Source of the DNA: an uncultured Gammaproteobacteria bacterium | Lineage (GTDB): Bacteria > Pseudomonadota > Gammaproteobacteria > GCA-002705445 > GCA-002716945 | Assembly (NCBI GenBank): GCA_905479195.1 | Contig: CAJQLO010000001.1 | Location: forward strand, 432,694 to 496,693 | Length of the DNA stretch: 64,000 nucleotides | Reading direction: 5' to 3' | Shown here: positions 45,868 to 55,585 of the stretch, one piece after another | How the letters are laid out: the number at the start of each line of letters is the position of its first letter | Numbering within the stretch: the first letter of the stretch is position 1 | The notes under the pieces: generated by a model | What the model was told of the DNA's origin: nothing | The model's input: the letters and a program-made list of their open reading frames with translations, nothing else | The model's database searches: none | Program-made: the position numbers and the translations under genes

Positions 45868-46213
45868 TATTAAGAACATAAAATTGACTGGATTTGTAAA
45901 AGCTATTCTAAAAAAGGAATATCCTTTATATATATCTAAAAACTTTTCATCGAAAGTTATGAAGCAGATCAATAAGCCTGTTCGAGAATATAATTTTTTT
46001 AATTATGGTTTGCGAATAGCTAGCGCAATGACATTTGCAGTTATTACTTTGTTTGTAATGGATAATGTGCTTACTGATAAAATTCAATATTCTAAATCCA
46101 GTACTATTAATCAGGAAATTTTATCGCCAACAAGGAATGTTGCTAATCAGATGGAAAAATGTGAAGATGTTAAAGACAGCATCCAATCATCTGATAGCTT
46201 ACAATGTAAATGA
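45860..46213 (+). CDS. putative RseA-like anti-sigma factor
   Basis: 117 residues with one membrane helix (about 52-70, IASAMTFAVITLFVMDNVL). The cytoplasmic part is only about 50 residues (LTGFVKAILKKEYPLYISKNFSSKVMKQI, partial) and the periplasmic part is short with two cysteines. By position, directly behind rpoE and before mucD, it is expected to be the sigma-E anti-sigma factor, but I cannot see the conserved RseA N-terminal domain. A fast-evolving or reduced anti-sigma factor is the best guess; no rseB follows. Confidence 0.55.
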   Translation: MNDIKNIKLTGFVKAILKKEYPLYISKNFSSKVMKQINKPVREYNFFNYGLRIASAMTFAVITLFVMDNVLTDKIQYSKSSTINQEILSPTRNVANQMEKCEDVKDSIQSSDSLQCK

Positions 46214-47631
46214 TAAGAAACATTTTACTTAAAAATATATTATCAATCAATACTATAGCTCTAGTATTGTTTTTCTATTCAAGTTTATTGCATTCAAATC
46301 CAGGTTTTCCTAATTTCACCGATGTTGTAGAGAAAAATATACCTGCTGTAGTAATTGTCCATGCTACAAAAAAGATGAATTCTGCCGCAAGTGTCATGCC
46401 GGACATGTCTAATATACCTGATGAATTCAAACCATTTATCGATAAATTTTTTGACGAAAACCAAAATAATGATAGCCCAAAAAGACAGGCACCAAATTTT
46501 GGTTCTGGATTCATATTATCTAGTGATGGTTATATAATGACTAACAATCATGTGATATCAAACGCTGATGAAATAAAAATTACTCTAAGCGATCAAACAG
46601 AATTAAAAGCAGTCCTAGTTGGAGCGGACCCTAGAAGTGATTTAGCATTGCTTAAAGTAGAAGCAGAGAATTTACCGGTTGTATCTGTTGGCACTTCAGA
46701 AAATCTCAAAGTTGGTGAGTGGGTGCTTGCGATAGGATCACCATTCGGATTTGAGCATACAGTTACTGCCGGCATAGTTAGTGGAAAGAAGAGGAGTTTG
46801 CCTAACGAAAGCTATGTGGGATATCTTCAAACTGATGTGGCAATAAATCCAGGAAATTCTGGCGGCCCTTTATTTAATTTAAATGGAGATGTTGTAGGAG
46901 TTAATGCTCAAATTTATACTAGATCTGGTGGTTACATGGGCGTTTCTTTCGCAATACCCGCAGAGACATTAGCGAATGTTTATGATCAACTTAAAAATAA
47001 TGGAAAAGTTAAGAGAGGTTGGTTGGGTGTTTTTATCCAGGAAGTAGATCAAGACCTGGCTAAGAGTTTTGGAATGGATAAACCCAAGGGGGCAGTCATA
47101 GCTAAAATATTAGATAAAAGCCCAGCTCAAAAAGCTGACTTTCAACAAGGTGACGTTATATTGATGTATGATGGCAAGGATGTATCAAAGTCAAAGGATC
47201 TTCCTTTACTAGTGGGCTCTACATTAGTTAATTCAACTATTAAGGTTAAATTATTGCGTAATAAAAAAATTATTGAAAAGTATGTTTTGATTGAAGAGCT
47301 ACCAGAAGATGATTTAATTGCTAGCATGAAAGAAGAGAAAGTTGAAGAGAGTATGATTTCTGGAATTACTGTTAGTGATGTTGCAGAAAATATAAAGAAA
47401 AGGCTTAATATTTATGGAGGTGTTAAGGTTGATAAGGTTTCTGCTGCACAACTAAATAATTCCAAGATACAGATTAACGATGTTATCACGCATATAAATA
47501 ATCAACCTGTATACAATACTGCTGATTTTGATAAAAAAGTTAAAAACCTCGAAGAGAATACTTTAGCTAACCTTTTGGTTTACCGAAATAATAATCCCAT
47601 ATACCTCGCAATTAAAATTCTAAATGATTGA
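46210..47631 (+). CDS. mucD: periplasmic serine protease DegQ/MucD
   Basis: 473 residues with signal peptide (about 1-29), trypsin-like domain with His114 (NNHVIS), Asp144 (PRSDLALLKV) and Ser217 (GNSGGP), then two PDZ domains (RGWLGVFIQEV; SGITVSDVAENI). It degrades or refolds damaged envelope proteins and is usually under sigma-E control, consistent with the rpoE operon. It overlaps the preceding gene by four bases. Confidence 0.94.
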   Translation: MIRNILLKNILSINTIALVLFFYSSLLHSNPGFPNFTDVVEKNIPAVVIVHATKKMNSAASVMPDMSNIPDEFKPFIDKFFDENQNNDSPKRQAPNFGSGFILSSDGYIMTNNHVISNADEIKITLSDQTELKAVLVGADPRSDLALLKVEAENLPVVSVGTSENLKVGEWVLAIGSPFGFEHTVTAGIVSGKKRSLPNESYVGYLQTDVAINPGNSGGPLFNLNGDVVGVNAQIYTRSGGYMGVSFAIPAETLANVYDQLKNNGKVKRGWLGVFIQEVDQDLAKSFGMDKPKGAVIAKILDKSPAQKADFQQGDVILMYDGKDVSKSKDLPLLVGSTLVNSTIKVKLLRNKKIIEKYVLIEELPEDDLIASMKEEKVEESMISGITVSDVAENIKKRLNIYGGVKVDKVSAAQLNNSKIQINDVITHINNQPVYNTADFDKKVKNLEENTLANLLVYRNNNPIYLAIKILND

Positions 47632-47664
47632 TGTTTGTTATTTGTTCGCTATTATATAGAGGAC

Positions 47665-49452
47665 ATGAAAAACATAAGAAATATCTCTATTATCGCTCAT
47701 ATTGATCATGGAAAATCAACTTTAGCAGACCGATTAATTGAAAAATATGGAGCCATGTCTTCGCGTGAGATGAAAGATCAAGTTCTTGACTCTATGGATT
47801 TAGAAAGAGAAAGAGGTATTACCATTAAGGCTCAAACAGTATCTTTGAATTATAAAAAAGATAATGAGGTTTATAAAGTCAATGTTATCGATACGCCTGG
47901 ACATGTAGACTTTTCATATGAAGTCTCGAGATCTTTATCTGCATGTGATGGCGCGCTACTTATTGTTGATGCCTCACAGGGAATAGAAGCGCAAAGCATT
48001 GCTCATACCAACCTAGCGATAGATCTTGGATTAAAAATAATACCCGTAATAAATAAGATTGATTTACCCTCAGCAGACATACCGGCTGTTAGGAAAGATC
48101 TAGTTGATTTTTTAAATGTAAATGATGAGGATATAATAGAGGTAAGCGCTAAAACAGGAGTGGGGGTAGAAAATATTTTTGATCATGTTGTAGCTAAAAT
48201 TCCGCCTCCGAAAGAAACTAAAGATGATTACTCAAAAGCTTTTATCATAGATTCTTGGTTTGATAATTATTTAGGCGTTGTTGTATTGGTTAAGGTTGTT
48301 AGTGGCAAAATAAGTCCAAAACAAAAAATTAAAGTATTATCGAATGGCAAAGATTTTTTAATAGATAAAGTTGGGATATTTACTCCTAAAATTACATATT
48401 TGTCAGAATTAAATGCCGGTGATGTTGGATTCATTATTGCATCTATTAAAAACTTAGATGCCGCGCCAGTAGGTGACACAATTGTTGACTCGAAGGCATT
48501 AAACCCTGTCCCATTGCCTGGATTTGAGCATATCCAACCCCGTGTTTTTTCTGGGTTTTATCCAATTGATGCTCAAAATTATCAAGAATCACGAAAAGCA
48601 TTGGATAAATTATCATTAAACGATAATTCATTTACCTATGAACCAGAGAATTCTGATTCACTTGGACATGGTTTTAGATGTGGATTTCTTGGGTTGCTCC
48701 ATATGGAAATTATTAGAGAGCGTTTATCTAGAGAATATAATTTAGATTTACTTATGACAGTTCCCTCTGTTACTTATAAAGTTGAAATTAAAGATGGAAC
48801 TATAATTGAGGTGAAAAGTCCTAAAGACTTGCCAGATGAAAATCAAATTAAAGCATTCTTAGAGCCAATTGCAGAAATAAACATTATTACTCCAGCTGAT
48901 TATCTTGGGCCTATAATTGAACTATGCATTAAGAAAAGGGCTTCTCAAACGAACCTTCAGTATAGAACAAATTCTGTTGAAATATCTTTTGAAATCCCAT
49001 TATCTGAAATAATATATGATTTTTTTGATAAATTAAAATCATGTACAAAAGGTTATGCCTCATATGATTATACTATTATTGATTATGTTGAAAGTAAGAT
49101 GATAAAGTTAGATATACTGGTAAATAAGAAAAAGGTAGATGCACTGTCTCAAATTCTCCATAAAGAGAATTCTGACAAGAAAGCACGAGAATTAATTGAT
49201 AATCTTAAAGAGTTAATACCAAGACAAATGTTTGAAATATCTATACAGGGATGTATTGGCGCTAAGGTTCTTGCGTCAACATCAGTCAGGGGATTTAGAA
49301 AAGATGTTACGGCAAAATTGTATGGTGGAGATGCTACCCGTAAAATGAAATTATTAAAGAAACAAAAAGAAGGTAAAAAGAAAATGAAAAAAATTGGAAC
49401 TGTAGAGATCCCTAAAGAGGCGTTCTATGAATTCATGATGCCTAAGAAATAA
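47665..49452 (+). CDS. lepA: elongation factor 4 (LepA)
   Basis: 595 residues from the ATG at 47665, AGAGG just upstream; the longer reading from 47635 adds ten unrelated residues. G1 motif AHIDHGKST, G2 RERGITIKAQ, DTPGHVDFSYEV and NKIDLPSAD are present, as is the LepA-specific C-terminus (ARELIDNLKELIPRQMFEI; YGGDATRKMKLLKKQKEGKK, 20 residues). LepA is a ribosomal GTPase affecting initiation and translocation. Genes lepA-lepB-rnc-era-recO are in canonical order. Confidence 0.97.
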   Translation: MKNIRNISIIAHIDHGKSTLADRLIEKYGAMSSREMKDQVLDSMDLERERGITIKAQTVSLNYKKDNEVYKVNVIDTPGHVDFSYEVSRSLSACDGALLIVDASQGIEAQSIAHTNLAIDLGLKIIPVINKIDLPSADIPAVRKDLVDFLNVNDEDIIEVSAKTGVGVENIFDHVVAKIPPPKETKDDYSKAFIIDSWFDNYLGVVVLVKVVSGKISPKQKIKVLSNGKDFLIDKVGIFTPKITYLSELNAGDVGFIIASIKNLDAAPVGDTIVDSKALNPVPLPGFEHIQPRVFSGFYPIDAQNYQESRKALDKLSLNDNSFTYEPENSDSLGHGFRCGFLGLLHMEIIRERLSREYNLDLLMTVPSVTYKVEIKDGTIIEVKSPKDLPDENQIKAFLEPIAEINIITPADYLGPIIELCIKKRASQTNLQYRTNSVEISFEIPLSEIIYDFFDKLKSCTKGYASYDYTIIDYVESKMIKLDILVNKKKVDALSQILHKENSDKKARELIDNLKELIPRQMFEISIQGCIGAKVLASTSVRGFRKDVTAKLYGGDATRKMKLLKKQKEGKKKMKKIGTVEIPKEAFYEFMMPKK

Positions 49453-49454
49453 CT

Positions 49455-50195
49455 ATGGATTTTACATTACTATTAATAATTATTACTTTATTCTCTGGAC
49501 TACTATTGCTCCTGAGTAAAATCTTTGCGGGCGACATATATTCTAGCGAGATATATTTATTTTTCTCTTCATTTTTTCCTATACTTTTATTTGTTTTAGT
49601 ATTTCGTTCTTTTATTATTGAGCCATATAGGATTCCTTCGGGATCTATGATACCGACACTGGTTGTAGGTGATTTTATTTTAGTTAAAAAATATGAATAT
49701 GGAATTAGATTGCCGGTATCAAATTATAAGATAATTGATAATCATAAGCCAGTTCATGGGGATGTCGTAGTATTTCAATATCCTCAAGATAAAAGAATTA
49801 ACTATATTAAGCGAGTTATTGCTTTACCAGGTGATTATGTTGAATACCTTGATAAAGTAGTTTACGTTAATGGTGAAAAGTATACGCAATTTAGTGCTCC
49901 AGAAAGCTTGGTATCAGCAGAAGATTTAGGTGATAGCATTGTTGTAAATGAAAGTAATAATATAATAAAGTACAATATCATAAAGAATAGTGATAGGGGT
50001 CAAGATTTTAGTTACACTGTTCCAGATAAGACATATTTTGTGTTAGGTGATAATAGAGATAATAGTAATGATAGCCGTTACTGGGGCCCTGTTCCTGAAG
50101 AAAATTTAATAGGAAAAGCTTTCTTTATATGGATGTACTGGAATACAGACAGTTCATATTCAATATTAGAACGTGTTGGATCGTCAATAGAGTAA
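49455..50195 (+). CDS. lepB: signal peptidase I
   Basis: 246 residues. Two N-terminal membrane segments, then catalytic Ser64 in IPSGSMIPT and Lys119 in INYIKRVIALPGD, and the late box GDNRDNSNDSRYWGPV. It cleaves signal peptides of exported proteins, including the many found here. It is a little shorter than E. coli LepB. It follows lepA by two bases. Confidence 0.97.
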   Translation: MDFTLLLIIITLFSGLLLLLSKIFAGDIYSSEIYLFFSSFFPILLFVLVFRSFIIEPYRIPSGSMIPTLVVGDFILVKKYEYGIRLPVSNYKIIDNHKPVHGDVVVFQYPQDKRINYIKRVIALPGDYVEYLDKVVYVNGEKYTQFSAPESLVSAEDLGDSIVVNESNNIIKYNIIKNSDRGQDFSYTVPDKTYFVLGDNRDNSNDSRYWGPVPEENLIGKAFFIWMYWNTDSSYSILERVGSSIE

Positions 50196-50197
50196 AA

Positions 50198-50899
50198 ATG
50201 TCAAAAAAAGACGATATAAATATTTCTGTAGAAAAAATAAATAAATTAATTGGTTATAAATTTAAGAATACAAGGCTCTTGATTGAATCATTTACCCATA
50301 AAAGTATTTCAGAAAATAATTATGAAAGATTAGAATTTTTAGGCGATGCTGTATTACAACTTATTATTACTAAAAATCTTTATACAACATATCCGGACAT
50401 AGATGAGGGAACTTTGTCTAGAGAGAAACAGTCTATCGTCAGCAAGAAAATAATTTCAAAAATATCATTGGACCTCAAGCTTATTGATTTTTTAATTGCA
50501 AAAAATTTAGATTTAAATAGCAGTTCATCATTAAAAAATACTATAGCTGCAAATATGATTGAGTCATTGATAGGTGCTATATTCTTAGATAGTAATTATT
50601 CTGTATGCGAAGAAATTGTTTCAAATATATTTTCTAAATATTTAGTAGTGAAAAAAAATATTGGAATTAAAGATTCAAAAACATTACTTCAGGAGTATAT
50701 GCAGTCACTCAATAAATCACTTCCAGTATATGCAACTATGCATATGGAGGGACCGCCACATCAGCCGGGATTTAAAATAACTTGTAAAATACCTATATAT
50801 AAAGAAACATTTGAGTCTAAATCTGTTACTGTTCGAGAAGGTCAGCAAGCAGTATCAAAAATAATACTAGATAAGATTAATAATGAAAAAAAAATATAA
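50198..50899 (+). CDS. rnc: ribonuclease III
   Basis: 233 residues from the ATG at 50198, two bases after lepB; a longer frame overlapping lepB is rejected. The RNase III signature YERLEFLGDAVLQLIIT and a C-terminal double-stranded RNA-binding domain (DSKTLLQEYMQSLNKSLPVY; QAVSKIILDKI) are clear. It processes rRNA and structured mRNAs. It overlaps era by 17 bases. Confidence 0.97.
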   Translation: MSKKDDINISVEKINKLIGYKFKNTRLLIESFTHKSISENNYERLEFLGDAVLQLIITKNLYTTYPDIDEGTLSREKQSIVSKKIISKISLDLKLIDFLIAKNLDLNSSSSLKNTIAANMIESLIGAIFLDSNYSVCEEIVSNIFSKYLVVKKNIGIKDSKTLLQEYMQSLNKSLPVYATMHMEGPPHQPGFKITCKIPIYKETFESKSVTVREGQQAVSKIILDKINNEKKI

Positions 50900-51770
50900 T
50901 ATATCAATTGTTGGTCAAAGTAATACTGGAAAATCCACGTTAATTAATTATCTATGCGATAAATATGTGTCAGCTGAAAGCAAGAAACTTCAGACAACTA
51001 GAGTTAACCTATATAATTCAGTATCACTTAACGGCATGGAGATTAACTTCATAGATACCCCTGGGGTCTCATTACAAAATAATGACTTACTTTCTACATC
51101 TATGAAAAATGCATACATTAAGACGCTAGAGTCTGTTGATTTGCTTCTTCTAATGATAGATATTGATAATATAGATTTAAAATATGAAGATTCAATACTA
51201 GATTTAGCTAATGTTGCCAAGACTAATGTAGCCATGCTTATTAATAAGATTGATCTTGCTGAAGATGATTTATCTGAATTAGAAGTTTTAAAATCAAGGA
51301 TATCTGAGAACTATAGTTTAGAGTTATATTTCATGTCTCTTAAATCTAAGCAAGGCGTGACACAGATGGTAAATGGTATCTGTAAAATTCTTGAAACTAA
51401 GCCTCCTTTGAATAATAAAAATATTATCCCAGTAAACCAAAAAATTATTTCTATGCAAGAAATTATAAGAGGGGTTATTATTGAATTGACACATGGCGAA
51501 GTACCTTATGATACAGCTGTGCATATCGAGACTCATGTGACTAAAAAGAAGATTATTGAGATTAATGCAAATATTTATGTGAATAAAGATAACCAAAAAA
51601 AAATTATAATCGGAAAAAGTGGTTCAATGATAAAAAAAATTGGGATTGAATCTAGATTAAAATTAGAATTAATTCATGATAAGCAATTTTATATCTCACT
51701 AAAAGTATTGGTTAAAGAAAATTGGAAAAATAATTATATATTGCTCAAAGAGATTGGTTATATAGATTGA
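50883..51770 (+). CDS. era: GTPase Era
   Basis: 295 residues: G1 GQSNTGKSTLINYL, G3 DTPGV, G4 NKID and a C-terminal KH domain (IIIGKSGSMIKKIGIESR). Era binds 16S rRNA 3' end and helps 30S assembly. It starts inside the end of rnc and overlaps recO by four bases. Confidence 0.97.
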   Translation: MKKKYNISIVGQSNTGKSTLINYLCDKYVSAESKKLQTTRVNLYNSVSLNGMEINFIDTPGVSLQNNDLLSTSMKNAYIKTLESVDLLLLMIDIDNIDLKYEDSILDLANVAKTNVAMLINKIDLAEDDLSELEVLKSRISENYSLELYFMSLKSKQGVTQMVNGICKILETKPPLNNKNIIPVNQKIISMQEIIRGVIIELTHGEVPYDTAVHIETHVTKKKIIEINANIYVNKDNQKKIIIGKSGSMIKKIGIESRLKLELIHDKQFYISLKVLVKENWKNNYILLKEIGYID

Positions 51771-52450
51771 ATAATACTTTAATAAACTCATTTATAATTC
51801 ACTCTAGGCCTTATAGTGAAACCAGCATGATATATGATATCTTGACTGAAACTAACGGGTTAATGTCTGTAATTGCAAAAGGAGTAAAAAGAAAAAAGGA
51901 TGGTCTATCCATGCAACCCTTTAAAGAGTTGCAACTAACTTTTACAAAATCTTCATTACCGTTATTGACAAAATACGATGTTTTAACATCATATGGGAAA
52001 GTATATAAAAATTATATGCTGGAAGGGCTATATTTCAATGAACTGATATATAAATTTATTCCTAGAGATGAACCATTGCCGTCATTATTTTCTCTTTATA
52101 GAGATCACTTATCATATATGAATAATGGGGAATATGAGTCATGGTTAATCTTATTAAGATTTGAATTTTTCTTTTTAAAAGAAATAGGGTATCAGCTTAA
52201 TCATGTATATTTAGAAAACTATGTCGTTAACCCAAATATTTTATATTTTTATGAATATGGGTCAGGCTTCAAAGAAGCAGCAAATGTTAATGATAATATT
52301 ATTACAATATCTGGAAAATGTTTAGATAATCTACTAGAAAAAAAATTCGATAAAATTATTGATGTTAAGAATACCAGACTTATAATGAAAAAAATTATTA
52401 AACATATACTGGGTGATAAAGATATAAAAAGTTATGACATATTGAGTTAA
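51767..52450 (+). CDS. recO: DNA repair protein RecO
   Basis: 227 residues from a TTG start overlapping the era stop (TTGA); no suitable ATG is near. OB-fold N-terminal domain: FIIHSRPYSETSMIYDILTE and VIAKGVKRKKDG. RecO anneals DNA and with RecR loads RecA. The zinc-finger cysteines of many RecO proteins are not seen, as in E. coli RecO. It overlaps the convergent lpxH by four bases. Confidence 0.93.
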   Translation: MNNTLINSFIIHSRPYSETSMIYDILTETNGLMSVIAKGVKRKKDGLSMQPFKELQLTFTKSSLPLLTKYDVLTSYGKVYKNYMLEGLYFNELIYKFIPRDEPLPSLFSLYRDHLSYMNNGEYESWLILLRFEFFFLKEIGYQLNHVYLENYVVNPNILYFYEYGSGFKEAANVNDNIITISGKCLDNLLEKKFDKIIDVKNTRLIMKKIIKHILGDKDIKSYDILS

Positions 52451-53169
52451 GAAAGATTACTCTTATCGATGATTATTTCACCATCACTTATTCTAAGTAT
52501 GAAGCTTTTATCATACCAATCTCCTAATACTATCCTTTTGCATTCTTTATTCTCTGAGATAATTTTATGAATATTTGGTCTATGAGTGTGTCCATGAATA
52601 ATCATATCTACATTATATTTTTTTAACTGACTAATAACTTCATCATTGTTAACATCCATAATTACTTCATCCTTGGCACCAGTCTCAGAAAGACTTTTAG
52701 CTCTAAGCATTTTTGCAAGATTTATTCTTTCCTCTAGTGATTTTTTAAGCATCTCATTTTGCCATAAAGGAGATCTAACCATGGTTCTAAATTTTTGGTA
52801 TTCAATATCATCAATGCACAAGGTGTCTCCATGCATTAATAATATTTTTTTACCATGAAGTTTTATCTTTGTTGGGTCTGTTAAGAATTTCATTCCATGA
52901 TGATTACAAAATTTTTCAGATATCATGAAATCACGATTACCATGCATAAAATATATAGGGATATCATTAGACTTTTTTTTGATGCTACTAAAGACTTCTT
53001 CTAAACCATCTCCGGGATCATCATCTCCAACCCAATATTCAACAAAGTCACCCAGTATATATAGTGACTCTATATCTGATTCAAGATTATTCAGGAAGTC
53101 TACAAAATATCTTATTACCTTGGGTCTATCTTTATCAAGATGTAAATCTGAGATAAATATAGTAGTCAT
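52447..53169 (-). CDS. lpxH: UDP-2,3-diacylglucosamine diphosphatase
   Basis: 240 residues with the calcineurin-like metal-binding motifs in order: FISDLHLDKDRP, LGDFVEYWVGDDD, FMHGNRDFM, LMHGDTLCIDD and IHGHTHRPN. LpxH makes lipid X in lipid A synthesis, so the cell has LPS. ppi-lpxH next to cysS is the usual gammaproteobacterial order. Confidence 0.96.
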   Translation of the reverse strand: MTTIFISDLHLDKDRPKVIRYFVDFLNNLESDIESLYILGDFVEYWVGDDDPGDGLEEVFSSIKKKSNDIPIYFMHGNRDFMISEKFCNHHGMKFLTDPTKIKLHGKKILLMHGDTLCIDDIEYQKFRTMVRSPLWQNEMLKKSLEERINLAKMLRAKSLSETGAKDEVIMDVNNDEVISQLKKYNVDMIIHGHTHRPNIHKIISENKECKRIVLGDWYDKSFILRISDGEIIIDKSNLS

Positions 53170-53172
53170 AAT

Positions 53173-53772
53173 TTATTCTTCGATAACCTCAACTTTTTCA
53201 ACAACAATTGGTTCTTGCGGAACATCGCCATGACCACCCGTATTACCAGTAGATGCAGTTCCTATATTTTCAACTATGTCCATTCCTTCGACAACTTCAC
53301 CAAATACACAATAGCCATATCCATCAGGAGCATTTTTTTTATCTAGAAAATCATTATCTTTTAGATTAATAAAAAATTGTGATGTAGCTGAGTGGGGGTC
53401 ACTTGTTCTTGCCATCGCTATCGTGCCTTTTTTGTTACTTAAATCATTATTAGATTCATTAACAACTGGTGCATTGGATGCAAATTCTGACATGTCAGGC
53501 ATTAAACCACCACCTTGTACCATGAAGTTTTCTATCACTCGATGAAAAATTGTCCCATTATAATTGCCATTTTCAGTATAAGTAAGAAAATTCTTAACAG
53601 TTTCAGGGGCTTTGTCTGAGAATAATTTTATTACAATATTCCCTTTCGTTGTAGTAAGTTTTATCAATTTAGTTTCCTCTCCATGATTAATTTTATGTAT
53701 ACTGTCGCCGTAACAAGATGATATAGTTATACAAATCAATGCAACGGTAGAAAGGTATGTATTTCTTATCAT
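53173..53772 (-). CDS. cyclophilin-type peptidyl-prolyl isomerase, probable lipoprotein
   Basis: 199 residues. The N-terminus (ALICITISSCYGD) has a lipobox-like ISSC, suggesting a periplasmic lipoprotein, unlike cytoplasmic PpiB that usually lies here. Cyclophilin core: GNYNGTIFHRVIENFMVQGG, GTIAMARTSDPHSATSQFFIN (partial) and YCVFGEVVEGMDIVENI. It isomerises prolyl bonds. Divergent from cysS with a 45-base gap. Confidence 0.92.
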   Translation of the reverse strand: MIRNTYLSTVALICITISSCYGDSIHKINHGEETKLIKLTTTKGNIVIKLFSDKAPETVKNFLTYTENGNYNGTIFHRVIENFMVQGGGLMPDMSEFASNAPVVNESNNDLSNKKGTIAMARTSDPHSATSQFFINLKDNDFLDKKNAPDGYGYCVFGEVVEGMDIVENIGTASTGNTGGHGDVPQEPIVVEKVEVIEE

Positions 53773-53817
53773 CTTAATTTTTAACTCTGAATCATATTAT
53801 AATAAATACATCATATC

Positions 53818-55173
53818 ATGACCATAAAAATATTTAATACAATTAATAGAAAAAAGGAAATATTCAAGCCTGTCAAATCCGGTAGTGTTTCCATGTATGT
53901 TTGTGGTCCCACGGTATATAGTCATCCTCATATAGGTAACGCTAGAGCAGCCCTAGTTCCAGATATATTATTTAGATTATTAAAGAGAAAATACGACAAC
54001 GTCACCTATATTAGAAATATCACAGATGTTGATGATAAAATTTCAGATGCTGCTTTTAAACAAAAGAAAACAGTTTATGAAATAAGCGAAACATTTATTA
54101 AAATTTATCAGGATAATATGGCTTCATTAGATATTCTTGAGCCGACATATCAGCCAAGAGTTACTGATAATATGCCTGGTATAGTAAGTACAATTGAAAA
54201 AATATTAAAAAATGGTTTTGCTTACATATCAGAAGACCATATTTTATTTGATACCAGTAAGTATAAAGAGTATGGAGAATTATCTAAGCGCACTTTGGAT
54301 GAAATGATTGATGGAGCTCGTATTGAGGTAGCTGACTATAAGAAGTCACCTAGAGATTTTATATTATGGAAACCTTCTAGCAATGATCAGCCTGGCTGGG
54401 AAAGCCCATGGGGTTTAGGTAGACCAGGATGGCATATTGAGTGTACATCAATGATTAAGAGTATTATTGGAAATGAAAATACTTTGGACCTTCATGGAGG
54501 AGGGAATGACCTTATTTTTCCTCATCATGAAAATGAGATTGCTCAGGGGAGCTGCATGTCTTCTTCCAAGTATTGTAATTATTGGTTTCATAACGGAATT
54601 GTTTTGGTTAATAAAAAGAAAATGTCAAAATCTTTAGGTAATGTTATTTTACTCGAAGATCTTTTGAAAAATAATAAATCCAATTCAATTAGGCTGGCAT
54701 TACTTTCGGCTCATTATCGACAACCTCTAAATTGGTCTGAATCCACTTTGATAGAATCTAATAATCTCATAAAGAAATTTTCTAGTTTAGCAAGGTCATT
54801 TGTAGGCGACATTAATAAATATGAGAATCTGGATAATGAAATAATAGACATTCTTTCTGATGACTTGAATACTCCTGAAGCAATTAAACATCTTTCCGCA
54901 TTATCTAAAGCAGCAAAGACTAACCAGAAAGATTTAGCATCTCTTGTAGTATCTGCAAAATTTATAGGTATAAATCTTCTAGCTCATAATATATCTACTT
55001 TAAAAGCTATAGATGAAGAACTGGTAAAATCCTTAGTAGAAGAAAGATTTAATGCAAGAAGCTCGGGTGACTTTAAAAAAGCTGATGAAATTAGGGATAA
55101 GTTGCTATCTATGGGAATTTCAATAAAAGATTTGGAAGACAAGACTGTTTGGGACTATAATCCAGACAACTAA
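53818..55173 (+). CDS. cysS: cysteinyl-tRNA synthetase
   Basis: 451 residues: class I HIGH-like motif in YVCGPTVYSHPHIGNARA, zinc-binding residues in WHIECTSM and HGGGNDLIFPHHENEIAQ, and KMSKSLGN. Family length is about 460. It charges tRNA-Cys. The usual dihydrofolate/folD neighbours are not here; a tRNA cluster follows. Confidence 0.97.
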   Translation: MTIKIFNTINRKKEIFKPVKSGSVSMYVCGPTVYSHPHIGNARAALVPDILFRLLKRKYDNVTYIRNITDVDDKISDAAFKQKKTVYEISETFIKIYQDNMASLDILEPTYQPRVTDNMPGIVSTIEKILKNGFAYISEDHILFDTSKYKEYGELSKRTLDEMIDGARIEVADYKKSPRDFILWKPSSNDQPGWESPWGLGRPGWHIECTSMIKSIIGNENTLDLHGGGNDLIFPHHENEIAQGSCMSSSKYCNYWFHNGIVLVNKKKMSKSLGNVILLEDLLKNNKSNSIRLALLSAHYRQPLNWSESTLIESNNLIKKFSSLARSFVGDINKYENLDNEIIDILSDDLNTPEAIKHLSALSKAAKTNQKDLASLVVSAKFIGINLLAHNISTLKAIDEELVKSLVEERFNARSSGDFKKADEIRDKLLSMGISIKDLEDKTVWDYNPDN

Positions 55174-55176
55174 TAA

Positions 55177-55204
55177 TTTCAATAATCTTATCTATAGGTA
55201 TAAT
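55177..55204 (+). promoter_or_regulatory. candidate promoter for the tRNA-Pro-Arg-His-Leu cluster
   Basis: TATAAT (55199-55204) lies 12 bases before tRNA-Pro, with TTTCAA (55177-55182) 16 bases upstream as a weak -35. Placement fits a short-leader tRNA promoter. Confidence 0.45.
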
Positions 55205-55216
55205 ATGCATATATCG

Positions 55217-55290
55217 CGGGGTGTAGCGCAGCTTGGTAGCGCGGCTGGTTTGGGACCAGTAGGTCGTAGGTTCGAATCCTATCACCCCGA
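55217..55290 (+). tRNA. tRNA-Pro (TGG)
   Basis: Acceptor CGGGGTG/CACCCCG, anticodon loop TTTGGGA in stem CTGG/CCAG with anticodon TGG, T-arm GTAGG-TTCGAAT-CCTAT, discriminator A, no encoded CCA. First of four tRNAs spaced a few bases apart. Confidence 0.95.
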
Positions 55291-55295
55291 ATTTT

Positions 55296-55370
55296 GCGCC
55301 TGTAGCTCAGTTGGATTAGAGTACATCGCTACGAACGATGGGGTCGGAGGTTCGAGTCCTTCCAGGCGCA
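55296..55370 (+). tRNA. tRNA-Arg (ACG)
   Basis: Acceptor GCGCCTG/CAGGCGC, anticodon stem CATCG/CGATG with loop CTACGAA (anticodon ACG, presumably edited to ICG by TadA), T-arm GGAGG-TTCGAGT-CCTTC with one weak pair, discriminator A. CCA is not encoded. It is five bases after tRNA-Pro. Confidence 0.94.
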
Positions 55371-55405
55371 AGTAATAAAAATCCATGTTAGAATTGTTAT
55401 AACGT

Positions 55406-55480
55406 GGTGAGTGTAGCTCAGTTGGTTAGAGCCCTGGTTTGTGGTACCAGTTGTCGTGGGTTCGAATCCCATCATTCACC
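55406..55480 (+). tRNA. tRNA-His (GTG)
   Basis: Includes the extra 5' G (-1) opposite discriminator C. Acceptor GTGAGTG/CATTCAC with one G-T, anticodon loop TTGTGGT in stem CTGGT/ACCAG, T-arm GTGGG-TTCGAAT-CCCAT. CCA is not encoded (the next bases are CAA). Confidence 0.94.
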
Positions 55481-55488
55481 CAAATTTT

Positions 55489-55569
<81 letters not shown>

Positions 55570-55585
55570 AGAAGGTTATAGATAA

